Positions 22,762 through 33,763 of a DNA stretch of 64,000 bases are shown in pieces. The stretch lies in the NCBI GenBank assembly GCA_002286715.1, contig NSJX01000030.1, positions 123,034-187,033 of the forward strand. The letters run 5' to 3'. The translations under genes were made by a program, and so were the position numbers. Each line of letters starts with the position of its first letter. The first letter of the stretch is position 1. Source of the stretch: Dentipellis sp. KUC8613 (Eukaryota > Basidiomycota > Agaricomycetes > Russulales > Hericiaceae). The notes under the pieces were generated by a model, which was not told where the DNA came from, did no database searches, and worked only from the letters and a program-made list of their open reading frames with translations.

Positions 22762-24201
22762 ATGGCGCGCTGCTCGAACAAGGGATGTGGTCAAGAGTTT
22801 GACCCTGCCAGCAACACAAACGAGACCTGTGTATACCACCCCGGAGCTCCAGTACGTTCTGCACCTCCCTTAAGATCTACGCCTCTTCACCTATTTTTCT
22901 GCAGATCTTCCACGAGGGCTTAAAGTCATGGTCTTGTTGCAATACCGTGAACAAGCCCGTGCTGGAGTTTGACGAGTTCATGAAGATTCCCGTAAGTAGC
23001 TGGGTTCTCTTCGCTTCATTATCTTTCATCTTTCATCTCCGTCAGGGCTGCATGCGCGGCAACCACTCTGCAGAGCCCCCGAAGGCTGAAAAAACTGAAC
23101 AACCTGCTGCGCAAAACAACACCGTGAAGCTGACAGAGACCGACGGCCAAAAAGAGTCGTACACCTCGGTACCTGCCGTCGCGCAGCCCGTTCAGTCTAC
23201 CCCCGCCGTCGCAAGCGCGAGACCAGCGGCGCCTGCGCCACCAGTCGAAGAAGAAGAGGATCTCGACGCGCAGGTCCCCTCTGGTACAAAATGCCGACAC
23301 CACGCATGCGAAGTCCGCTTTGCAAGCGACGCCGAGCACCGGCGAGGCGACGGACCCGGGACAGTATGCACGTATCACCCGGGACAGGTAAGTGCCCACA
23401 CACATCGCACATCTCATGACGTACTCAACGTGCCGGAAGCCCATATTCCATGAGGGCAGCAAGGTTGGTTCGAGTCTCGCGCAGTCGTGCCGAAGATGTC
23501 ATGTCTTCTCCTTTGCAGGGATACATGTGCTGCAAGCGACGCGTGCTTGAATTCGACGAGTTCCTGAAGATCGAGGGCTGCAAGCAGGGACGACACGTCT
23601 TTGTGCCGAAATCCAAAAAAGAGCAGGTATGCACTTCGTTCATCGTTGATTATATGTCATTGTTCCACGATTGCTGACATCGGCTCTACTCAAGACGGGC
23701 GAAGAACTGGCAAGCTGTCGCATTGACCATTATCAGACGCCGAATGCCGTTCATGTTACCGTTTTCGCAAAGCAGGCGGACAAAGAGCGCAGCTCGATAG
23801 CGTTTGAAGAGAATCAGGTATACTGACGGATGCCATACCGAGCTCACCCATCTCTAATGAGATATTTGCAGATACACCTAGATATCCTTCTTCCCGGTCC
23901 GAAACGCTTCCGTCGCTCCCTTAAGCTCTTCGGTCCGATCGACGCTGCGACATCGACATACAAATACTATGGTACCAAGGTAGGGCCTTGGAAACTTGGC
24001 CCATCTTCACGGCTTTACTCATTCGAACAGGTCGAGCTTACCCTGAAGAAGTCGGATGCTCGGAGCTGGACATTGCTGGAAAAGACGGATCGAGATCTCG
24101 GAAACATCAGCTTGACATTCGGTGTCACTGGTAGAACCGGCACCATCGGAGCCAAAGAACTCATTCTTGATGACCAGAACAGTCAGAGGCAGGCTGCATG
24201 A
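22762..24201 (+). CDS. CHORD-CS domain cochaperone (CHORDC1/RAR1-like)
   Basis: CHORD proteins bind zinc and act with Hsp90 and Sgt1 in the cytosol. Two cysteine/histidine-rich CHORD domains are visible: [20 protein letters not shown] to [14 protein letters not shown] (residues 1-65), and [20 protein letters not shown] to [14 protein letters not shown] (about 150-225). Each has the [15 protein letters not shown] core. Between them is an Ala/Pro-rich linker. A CS domain follows ([60 protein letters not shown]). The tail contains [17 protein letters not shown]. Five introns fall at comparable places in the two CHORD repeats (after the HPG motif and before GC). A Met eleven codons upstream is in frame, but MARCSNKGC matches the family start. 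Confidence 0.94.
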
Positions 24202-24451
24202 TTCACAGACATGTAGATACGTAGGGGTAGGTAGAGAATGCAATTGAAACTTAGAGCCAGGTTTGACGGCTACTGGGCTATTGCGGGCTAAAAGCGATCG
24301 ATGTCTTCTCACACAAGCAAGTAAATGAATACTTGAATTATGCTTCAGTGTCCGAACATGTAGGTATGGGTAGGCTTCAATATCTAGTAAGTAAGTAGTG
24401 GTGCAAGTAGTCTGGATAATCCGGCTGAAGCTCTAAGGGCTAATGCTGGCT

Positions 24452-27415
24452 CTATAGGGTTTTGGTGCGCTCTACATTTGAGAAGGCCTGGATCATGTCG
24501 CCTTCGCGGAGATCGTCGAAGTTCTCGATGCTGATACCACATTCGAGTCCTTTGGAGGCTTCTGTGATGTCCTTCTTCAGGTGACGGAATGTATCGAGGC
24601 GACCTGCGATGGGCATTATCGTCAATATCCAGAAAGCCACTCTCAATCGAATCGATAGTGATTACCTTCATGCACAACTTGGCCATTCCTCACGACCTGC
24701 ACATCCTTGCTCTTCTCTACGACGCCGTTGGTAATCCTGCTGCCAGCGACCTTCTTGGTACGTTTCCCAGACAGTTGGATCTCGAAAAGCTGGAGGACCG
24801 TAGCTTCGCCAAGAATTCGTTTGTCCCATTTTGCCGGCAGCAAGCCTATGACACGCTTTGTTACCTCGTCCATTACTTGGTAGATAATAGCGGATTTATA
24901 GACAGGAATGTTGTTGGAACTTGCTGCAATCGTTGCAGATTTGGGCACGGGGATGGCGAATGCGATGATCATGCCTATATGTGGTTCGGATGTTAAGACA
25001 AGGGAAAGAAATGTGAGGAAAGTCGTATCACGTACCACCCGCAGCCTTTGCCATCAAGACATCAGACTCAGTGACCTCTCCAACGCCAGTTGCAACGATC
25101 TTGACTTTTGCCTTGTCATTGCCGATTCCCTCTAACGCGCCAGCGAGAGCTTCTACGCTGCCGCTCACATCTCCTTTGATCACCAGTCGAAGCTCTTTGG
25201 GGCCGTCTGGATTCATCACCTCGGCAGGGATTTCCTTGTTCGCAGCCACGGCTTCCGCCTCGAGTTCCCTTCGTTCCCGCTCGAGCCGGCGCGCGTTGTT
25301 GATGGCCTCGATGTCAACTAGAGTCGCGTCTTGCTCCGCTTTCCGTTCGCGGTTAGCGACGGCTTTCTTGACATCCTGCTCAATGCCTTGGAGCACCTCA
25401 TCGCCCGCGTCAGGAAGCTCTTTCCAACCGGATACAGTGACTGCCATTCCAGGGTAGGCGGATTTCACTGTCTTTCCGGCGGCGTCAGACATCGCGCGCA
25501 CCTTCGCGTATTTGGTGCCGCTGATGATAAATGAGCCAGTCTTGAGACAACCACGGGAGACAAGAACAGTGGCCACGGGTCTGGAAACGGCATATCGTGA
25601 GTGCACCATGTCAAACGTCGGAGAGCACTAACCCGAAACCCTTCTGGATCTTGGACTCCAACACGTGCCCGTGAACGTTGCCGTCGCGCTCAGCATGAAG
25701 ATCTTGCATCTCAGCGACAGCCGAGATAGTCTCAACAAGGCGGTCGAGGCCTTGACCAGTGAGTCCAGAAACCTCCACCGAAGGAATATCACCGCCAATT
25801 GCCTCTAAATGGACACCCTCTACCAGCAGAGCGTTGTAGATATTTTCCTAGATACCTTCAACACGCACTCAATAATCGCGACAGCTGTGAACTTACGACA
25901 TTAATTCCCGGCTTGTCGACCTTGTTGATGGCGACAACCAACTGCACTTTACCCTCGTCCTGCTTTACAAGGTCGATGACCTCTTTTGTCTGCGGCATGA
26001 CACCGTCGTCAGCCGCAACCACGAGCACGATGATATCTGTGACGCTGGCGCCTCTGGCGCGCATCGCAGAGAATGCAGCGTGTCCAGGAGTATCTAGGAA
26101 TGTGATGGATGAAGAGCCGTCGCCACCAGCACTACTTGGTACCGGAACGGAGAAGGCACCGATATGCTGCGTTATACCGCCGGCCTCTCCTGCAGCAACT
26201 GAGGCTGAGCGTAGCGTGTCCAGAAGGGTGGTCTTGCCGTGATCGACGTGTCCCATGATGGTGACAATGGGTGGGCGTGAGGGAAGTGAGGATGGATCAG
26301 GATTGAGCGGTCTGCAGATTCACCATGAAACACAGATACCTGGCTCTGAACAAATCTGCTCACGATGGATAGATATCAAACGCCGCTTCATCATTGATGA
26401 CAGGGTTTCTGTTAAACTCCTCGGCCAGCAGAACAGCGTAGTCCGAGGTCAACACTAAACGAACGAAGTATATATACTGAGTCGGGTATGGAGGGCTTCA
26501 CGGAGCTCACCATGGTCATATGATGCATCCTCACCCATTCCGGCTTCCCTCATCTTTCGCTGCAGTGTTGCTACCGCACGTTGTCAGCAATAGTCCCCGC
26601 GAAAGGCTGCAAACGTACCCAGCTTGACCTTCAAGAGTCTAGCCAAATTACCCACCGAAACGGTGCTCGGGATGAAGACGTCTAGTTTCACCCTTCCGAC
26701 TTCGGACCGTGATTTTTTGTGCTTCACCTTCTTTACGGGGTCGGTGGCCGAGCGGGCAGTCGAGACTCGCTTGTGTGCAGGGATGGTGGCTTCCTGTGAG
26801 AGCGCATGTCGCAGCGAGTGACGCTCCTTAAACGCAGTCTTCCCGCGCCTGGGCATATGCCGTTCATCATCTTCTGAGACCTTCGGAAGGGGTGCTAAAT
26901 CCTCCACATCCTTCTGACGATCCGAGGTGTCAACTTCCGAGGGTGGTGGGGGCTCGGCCGTAGAACGCTCCTGTGGTTTTCTCAGTCCAAACGGATTCGC
27001 AGAACGCGTTGGCTGGGATTTGTGAGGTGGCGCATCGCGCAGCATCGGCGCGGACGTGGAAGGCATGGGCCCGGGTCGACTCCACTTCCCCATGGACGAT
27101 CGAGGGGAGGATGAGCGTGAAGCAGAGTCCGAAAGACCCCACTTCCCCGGGCCTGCTGTCCGTGAAGGCGGAGCAGCATCAGGGAGTCGTCCCCACTTCC
27201 CGAGGTCAGCGCGAGGAATCAAAGGAGCCGGGGCAACTTCTGACGGCTGAGGGGCCCACTTTCCTAGAGGTCTCGGCTGGCGAGACGCCTCGAGTTAGCG
27301 CACGAATTTGGAACAGATATAGAACACGCACCACGGTCTTTGTGGCAGTCGCAGCATTGCGGACATGCGCGTGTTTCCGTAGGACGAGGAGCTGTCTTTC
27401 GGACGTCCGGTGCAT
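24452..27415 (-). CDS. IFM1: Mitochondrial translation initiation factor IF-2
   Basis: This GTPase brings initiator tRNA to the mitochondrial ribosome. The preferred start at CAT 27413-27415 gives [20 protein letters not shown], a good mitochondrial presequence. Next is a low-complexity region with repeated GKWG/GKWS units ([37 protein letters not shown]), then the IF2-N-type segment [20 protein letters not shown]. GTPase motifs are G1 [10 protein letters not shown]3 DTPGH and G4 NKVD, with [13 protein letters not shown] as switch I. Domain II ([20 protein letters not shown]), domain III ([20 protein letters not shown]) and domain IV, ending [20 protein letters not shown] and SNVERTKTL, complete it. 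About 900 residues and ten introns. A further upstream Met at 27527-27529 would overlap the scramblase start codon and is disfavoured. Confidence 0.93.
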
Positions 27416-27527
27416 CGAGCAATGAGCGCGTCCGGAGAAGAGGCAGCTAGGGCTCAGCCTAGGAGAGTGCAGCACGAAAGCAAGCGCGGGCCGCGGCAAG
27501 AGCCGGCATGTCACTTGCCCCCGCACC
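27416..27527. promoter_or_regulatory. Very short bidirectional promoter of two mitochondrial genes
   Basis: About 112 bp lie between the IF-2 start (27415, minus) and the scramblase start (27528, plus). If the upstream IF-2 Met were used, the two start codons would overlap within one CATG. Shared transcriptional control is inferred from the spacing. Confidence 0.5.
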
Positions 27528-29139
27528 ATGCTCTCTAGAAGCTGCCTGGGCTTCAATCCTCTAGCTCGACACTCTGCATTCCGAATATTACCTGTCAGAT
27601 CATACGCATTATCCAGGTTTCCAGACCGTGGTCCAGCTGGAGGAAGAGTCAGGAAGCCACCGTCTCCAGCCGTCCCAAGGAAGACAGCCGCCGACTCTGA
27701 ACACTCGTCCCCCTGGGAGCATGAGGACGTGTCATCTGGATCGACGTCGCGTCTCTGGCAGGAAAGCGGGAATAGGTCGATAGTCGATACTGAGGACGGG
27801 CTTACGAAGTTGCTGCTGGAAAATGATACATTGGTCGTCACAAGGTGTGCTTATTATCTGCACAATACGCATACGATGTCTGTCATCCGAACCACGAGTA
27901 TTGGTTGACAGGCAACTGGAGATGCTGAATATATTTGTTGGCTTCGAGCAAACGAATAAATACGCCATCTGTCCGTATTCTCTTGTCCTGCTGCCGTGTC
28001 TTCGACCTTCCTGAATCCGTCCCAATACAGCTAATTTGGAGGGAGAACCGTTGGGTTTTATCGCCGAAGAGCCTCGGGGCTTCTTGTCCATCTTCGCTCG
28101 TCAGGTATTCCGAACGCATAGGCCGTTTAGAGCCATAATCATGGATCGCGAAGGCACGCCAGTCCTATGGGTCAATAATTCAAAAGCTTTCCTTGCATTA
28201 TTGGTGTTCGCTGTTGCTAACAAATGAGGTACAGATCCGGAGGCCGTTCGACTGGATAAATTCTCGCATGTACGTCCAGCGTCTGAAAGGACAGCACGAG
28301 ACAACGGCGGATGGGGCTCCCGTTCTGGATACATTCGGGGAAGCTCAGCAGCGCTGGCATCTATGGCGAAGGCGATACGATCTATTCATGAGGTTCATAC
28401 ATCTCCCAAACCATCGCTGAAAGTTAGCTCAATATCGAGATTAGGGATACACCGCGTCGAATATTGTCAGTCATCGACGAACCGCAGCCGGAACCAGACC
28501 CTGATCCCGAGCAATTCACACAACTTGCTGCTATCGACGAAGGTCTGTGGGCCTGGCACTTCACTCTCCGTGGCGCACAAGGAGAAGAGATTGCAAGTGT
28601 CAATCGCGCCTTCCGTGGGTTTGGGCGTGAAGTGAGTCTGAACCCACAGAACCAATATTCTTTCGCTCTAACTCCTGACAATTCTTTCAGATCTTCACGG
28701 ATACTGGTTTGTTGATCTCTAACCGTGTGTCTACTCTTCAATAAAACAAAGCAGGTCAATACCATGTCAACTTCACCCCCGAATTGGAGGGTCAAGAAGG
28801 AATCCTTCGAAATCCTCCCACACGTGGCCGTGAACTCACCCTCGAACAGCGAGCTGTAAGTGTCTCACACTTCATGCTTCTGCATTTCTGTCGACTCATG
28901 TTGCCGATTTTACTCCCTCAGCTCATACTGGCCATGGCAGGTACGTAACCTAATTAGTCGCGTTTATAGCAGTCCGGCTGATATGTGTGTGTGTTAGTCA
29001 ACATCGACTTTGATTACTTCTCCAGACACTCAGAGGGAGGGTGAGTAAATATTCTATATCATCGCCTTTATGACGCTCAAACCTCACCAGCCATGGCATG
29101 GGCATGCCATTCTTCTTCGGCGGCGGCGGGGGTGAATAA
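27528..29139 (+). CDS. Scramblase-family protein (AIM25-like, probably mitochondrial)
   Basis: Scramblase-family proteins bind membranes and have been linked to phospholipid redistribution; fungal Aim25 is mitochondrial. The start MLSRSCLGFNPLARHSAFRI and the following RILPVRSYALSRFPDRGP form an Arg-rich presequence. The scramblase fold begins at DGLTKLLLENDTLVVTRQLE and continues with MLNIFVGFEQTNKYAI, GFIAEEPRGFLSIFARQVFR, THRPFRAIIMDREGTPVLWI, RRPFDWINSRMYVQRL, FGEAQQRWHLWRRRYDLFM and WHFTLRGAQGEEIASVNRAF. The end is FTDTGQYHVNFTPELEG, LTLEQRALILAMAVNIDFDY and a glycine tail GMGMPFFFGGGGGE. About 430 residues and eight short introns. It is head to head with IF-2 and convergent with CDC45. 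Confidence 0.92.
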
Positions 29140-29242
29140 ATCTATCCCCTGATCAGACTCGCATACCATCCTCTCACGTGTTCGCTTACAACTGTTGAAG
29201 CCTACATGGTCTCACAGTGTACATCCGATTAATCAAATAAAG

Positions 29243-31711
29243 CTAATACTTATCCTTATTCCGGCACACTTCGGCGAGGAACTTATCAAAGTCGGCCTCA
29301 TTTACCTCCACTATGCTAGTATCAAAAGAGCTGTGTCGTGTTCGTGCATTCGAATCTTCCTTCGCGTCCAGGAAAGCCAGCCCGAACCCGCTGCAAGGGC
29401 CTGCTCAATATTTGTACACGCACAGCGGTCATTGCACTCACTTTTTCTTCACGTCTCCAAAGTCCAGCGCGGCATTCATGCCGATGACGACGTACGAATG
29501 CGCGTTTTCGTTAAGGCAGGCCAAGATCATGGGTATGCTCTTCTTTTTACTTCGTCGGCCTGCATTTGAGCCTTCTACCCGGTCACGAACGGCGTCTACG
29601 AGCCAGAGACCTAGGCGGAACAGGACACCAGGGTGAGTGAAGAGCACGAGGTCGGGACCTTGCTTCAGCTGCACGACGTTGTAGCCCTTCATCATCCGCA
29701 TGTCGTTCTTGTCGATGATCGACGAGCCTGCGCGGATGATCGCCCTCTGGACCGACATTGCCAAGAAGAGTGCTTCTCTTAGGCGCATGACGCTGAGCAG
29801 AATATGCAGGTGAGCTTCGTAGCAGCGCAGAGCAGCTCACGGTGTGAACTCACTCGCCGAGGGCGTCGAATGCTGCCCAGAAGTTCTTCACCTGCCAAGG
29901 TTCTGCATCTCCTTTGCCCTCGACAGCCTCGTGCCCTTCTTCTTCCTCACCCTGACCATTGGCAGTTTCGGTCGGTGTGTCCTTCTCCTGCGCCTTCTCA
30001 GCAGTCCACCTCCCGCCCCCTCTCCACATATGCCCGCCTCCGAACCACTCGCCGCCGTTCCGCGCACCCTCCACCTCAATTTCCATCCGTACCCCCGTCG
30101 CCGCGTCCAGGAGTGCGCTGACGGCTTCGACTGCGTCAGCTGCTGAGAGTGGCTGTGTGTGGTAGCCGTAACAGCGGACGAAGGAAGGATATGTCAGTTC
30201 GACCATGCCATATTCCGGCGCGATGGCGTCCAGCTTGTCTCGGAGCTGGCGCTTTAGGTCCATGTCCATGTGCGGGTATGATTGTTGAGTCTGAGGTATT
30301 GAAAAGCTGTGGTGAGGTGAGCGGCTGTACCACGCAGAAGGGCGTGAGGTGAGGTGCAAACATACCCCATCTTAGCTAGCAGCCCGGTGAGTCTTTTCCG
30401 TCCCTGCTCTTTCCATATACCCAGCTTGCTGGCAACATAGCTTGAATGAAACATGGCGTCGTAGAGCGTCCAATGTCGAAAGAGGGTGAATCGCAGCTCG
30501 TCTGTTGTTCTGAGGGACATATCATCTGGGCCAAGAGAGGCGAAGCCGTGTGCGTCGTTGGTGGGTGGAGGGGGGTTGAGGCGGGAGACTTCGTCGTAGT
30601 AAACGGAATGGTACTTGTCGTATTCTAACCGCGATATTCGACAGCTGGTGTACTGGTATGTGAGGCCCAGGATTGCGAGCCTATATAGTGTCAGAAAGGC
30701 GATTTCTACACCTGGATCGGACGTACCATAGAAGCTCGTTATCCACGCGTTCCATGACCGTCGCCAAAATATACACAGTACCTGCCGCACTCTGCCCATG
30801 CCACGTACCGGACATGTAATGTTGATCAAGTAGCGCATGGTAATCGTCGCGTTGTTCTCGTGATATTCGGTGTGGTCGCTGGACAGACGTCAAGACAGGT
30901 GGTGAACACCAATGTGAAAGCTCACATTTGGGTCTATTCTTCGTCGCTTCCCCGGACTCCGACCGCCATCCCCTAGCGATCTTCGCTTGCCCGACGGGCT
31001 CCCACCCTCATAATCCTCCTCTTCCTCTTCCTCATCATCTGGCAAGTCATCGTCAGAGTCGTCATCCGACTCTGGCTCGGGGTCAAGCTACAAGCTCTTT
31101 CAGTGCTATTTGACACCCCATGTCATGAGCCACTGACCAAGAGAGCCTCCCAGGCCTTCCGCTCATCCTCTAAACTCTCCGCACGGCCATCGTCCCATAT
31201 AAGCACACGGTCCCCACTTTCACCTCCTCCGAAGAGACTAGACAAGTTTTGTGGGCGGCTGGAGTCGATGACATGCACGCGCAGGTCGGCGGGAAAGTCA
31301 CCGAACCATTCTGACGAAGGCAGGTCGAGAATGGCGCCCATATTGAGCAAGATTAGTGTGTGCAGCTACCGTACGCATTCCTGCCGTCGTCAGCACTAGC
31401 CACGACACAGCGGACGGTTGATGTCAGTGGTCGACGCGTACCTCGTTGTAGTTAATGAGTTCGTCGCGCTTTTGCTCGAGGTCCGCGATGCCAGATACAG
31501 GAATTATACGGTGCATGACATCGTCCTGCTTGAAGAGCTCTGCGAACATGCGCGCGGCGCAGACAGCGTCGACATCCGGGGCAGCGAGGATGATGACCGA
31601 GGCGGCAGACGTGAGGGGCGACCGGCGATGACTGGCTAGGATATTTGCGTAGGCTTCGGCATAGGAGGGTCGTGAGGCCGAAGCGAATTGAGGGGGAGGC
31701 AAGTAGACCAT
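29243..31711 (-). CDS. CDC45: Replication initiation factor Cdc45
   Basis: Cdc45 joins Mcm2-7 and GINS to form the CMG replicative helicase. The start at CAT 31709-31711 gives MVYLPPPQFASASRPSYAEA. The DHH-like N-terminal core contains ASVIILAAPDVDAVCAARMF and DDVMHRIIPVSGIADLEQKR, followed by NMGAILDLPSSEWFGDFPAD and HVIDSSRPQNLSSLFGGGES. An acidic stretch of Asp/Glu lies at about residues 160-185, as usual. Later parts are NNHTR..DMDLKRQLRDKLDA, YGMVELTYPSFVRCYGYHTQ, VKNFWAAFDALGE, MRLREALFLAMSVQRAIIRA and VLFTHPGVLFRLGLWLVDAV. The last exon reads FGLAFLDAKEDSNARTRHSS, FDTSIVEVNEADFDKFLAEV and CRNKDKY, stop CTA 29243-29245. About 660 residues. Tandem with MSS51 upstream. Confidence 0.95.
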
Positions 31712-31779
31712 CGAAGTGAGAGCGAAAACAGCTCGGTACGCGACGTGCTGCAGCTGTTTGTTGACCGCGGTCGCGTCGC

Positions 31780-31785
31780 ACGCGT
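31780..31785. promoter_or_regulatory. MCB-like ACGCGT box upstream of CDC45
   Basis: ACGCGT lies about 69 bp before the CDC45 start codon, with ACGCGC variants just beyond (31791-31796 and near 31803). MBF-type control of CDC45 at G1/S is known in yeasts; its use here is inferred. Confidence 0.4.
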
Positions 31786-31918
31786 CTCCAACGCGCGCCT
31801 GCGACGCGCTTGTGGCGCTGACGCCAGCGTCAACGTCAGGTTTGACCAGGCCTCTCATTATCACTTTGTCTATTTAAATGAGGAGTGTAGTGTATTGTGA
31901 CTGAGTATTCAATGAAGA

Positions 31919-33625
31919 CTAGAATATTCCAAAGAGACGCTTCTCCTGCACATCCCTCCTCTTTCCACGCATACCCCACACGCCCCAGTTCGTCTTCACC
32001 ATGACACGTGGGTCGAAGTCAGCCACCTCCCACTTTTCACTTCCGAACGCGTTCTCGCCAGGCGTGATCAACCAGTCGAATTCACCTGCTACGCCAGGTG
32101 CCGTCGCCAGCGACTTGACGTCGCGCTCGACGTCCGCAGGAGAGAATCCGGTGACAAAGATAGGGCACTTCGTTGCCAATAAGAGGGGAATGACAGGACC
32201 CCACTCAGTGGGAGACGCGATTTGAAGGAGCGGCTCGCCGGTGGTCTCGGACGTCGAGGTGGGTGATGGGAACCCGAATCCGGGGGAGAAGAGGAAGAAC
32301 AGATCCGTGTAGGGGTCGAATGTCTCCTGGAATTGTGCATGGACCTCATGATAGTTGCATTGCATGCCCGTGATAGTCAATTGCGGAGTGTAGGGAACCG
32401 TGTACGACGGGACGCCATATTGTTGAATGGATTCACGAGCACGCTTGTGACGAACGATAGGGGCAGGTGTCGGCGGTTCATAGACGTTCGGCAGGTAGGC
32501 GGGTTTCTCCTCTGCAGGAGGCTCAGCAGCAGCGGGCTGCGCGTCTGCCTCCGGCTTTTGTCCAGTTGACGTGGCGTCCTTTTCGGCTTTGGGCGGGGGC
32601 GGAGGTGCAGCATTCGCAGGCTTCGGTAACGATACCTGTGGACCAATGAAATAGAGATGGAACATTGCAGCGGGGAAGAGCATGCAGAGCTGTTCCCAGA
32701 CGTGTGGAGGAAGCGAGGACTCAGCGCGAGCTCCGAGTATGAAGATCCGCATCTGAGGCTTCGTTACACTGGCCTCTTCAGTTTCCGGAGTGCCCGTCTC
32801 GCCATGTAGGGTGTAGCGCAGCGCTAAATGAGCCGTAAGTCAGGTCGCATAGATATTGAGCAATAGCCGTGCTCACCAGCAAGAGAACGACTGCCTTCAG
32901 GAGTCAATCGTTGGTTGCTTACTGTAAGGTTACTCCACTGGTGAATGACAGAGCCGATGGTGATAGGATAGGTGAGGAGTTTGCTGGCATGTCGCCGTGA
33001 CCGCTCAGTGTCCATGGACGGAAAGTTGCGGGTATACCAGAATATATCCCAATTAGCAAAGGAGATAGCTGCCTCTGTGTCTTGCGGGCCTTTGAGTGCA
33101 GTTCAGCATGAGTAAACGAGCCTGAGAACGGTGTTATTGAAAAATCATACCAGGTAGCTCGAATTCCCGGAGACGTCGCCCACTCCTAAGATCGTGCTCG
33201 TCCTCGTTGACCTCACGAAGTCTGGAGCAGTACTTATGATGTTCCTCATCCTGTGCCCAGTGCTCCTCGCTGCAGTGTGTCGGCCAACCACAGTCCGGGC
33301 ATTCGAAAGCCACGGAACGCGGTTGCGCCTTCGTGTGTGCGTGTACGTGATCATGAGACGCGGCGCATACCGGACATGGTGCCAACGAGCGAATAGCCTC
33401 TCCTCGAGCACGAACAGCCGGGAAGGGAGACTGGGAGAAAGGATGGAAGAGGTTGTCCTCTGTGAGGATAGGCTGGGGCTCTGGCTTGGCCGGTTTTTTC
33501 TTGAAAAGACTGAAGATGTGTCGCTGGGACTGAATAGACCTCGGCCTGTGTGCGCGGGTGATCTGTGGACGAGTGGCCGACCAAAGGCGCGAGGCAGAGG
33601 AATGCCTCGCGAGGTTGAGAGCCAT
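31919..33625 (-). CDS. MSS51: Mitochondrial translation activator Mss51-like, MYND-type zinc finger
   Basis: Mss51 promotes synthesis and assembly of Cox1, the mitochondrially encoded subunit of cytochrome oxidase. The start at CAT 33623-33625 gives MALNLARHSSASRLWSATRP followed by an Arg/Ser/Gln-rich presequence. A conserved segment LFHPFSQSPFPAVRARGEAI leads to the zinc finger: CPVCAASHDHVHAH, CPDCGWPTHCSEEHWAQDEE and HHKYCSRLREV. The C-terminal half holds LTYPITIGSVIHQWSNLTVS, MRIFILGARAESSLPPHVWE, MFHLYFIGPQVSLPK, an Ala/Pro/Lys low-complexity insert, FDPYTDLFFLFSPGFGFPSP and PVIPLLLATKCPIFVTGFSP. It ends MRGKRRDVQEKRLFGIF. About 520 residues; introns are confined to the middle. Head to head with the M13 peptidase gene. 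Confidence 0.92.
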
Positions 33626-33763
33626 GACCGTGCTTGAAAGAGACGCGTAGAGACGCGCAGAGACGGCAGACTTGACCTCGGCTCCGGGCCGCGGAGGGCC
33701 GAGACACGGTGACGCGAGATGCGCAAGGCGGATGTTCACCTCGCTGCAGCCTTGCCTCCGACC
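33626..33763. promoter_or_regulatory. Short bidirectional promoter of MSS51 and the M13 peptidase gene
   Basis: 138 bp lie between outward-facing start codons. An ACGCGT is present at 33643-33648, which shows that this hexamer also occurs at genes not linked to DNA replication. Confidence 0.45.

Noticed and set aside
23460..23480. tRNA B-box-like sequence (GGTTCGAGTCT) in a CHORD gene intron
   Set aside because: No matching A box, anticodon arm or acceptor stem could be found around it.
27527..27529. Upstream start codon for mitochondrial IF-2
   Set aside because: It would overlap the scramblase ATG and leave no promoter; the downstream Met at 27415 begins a better presequence.
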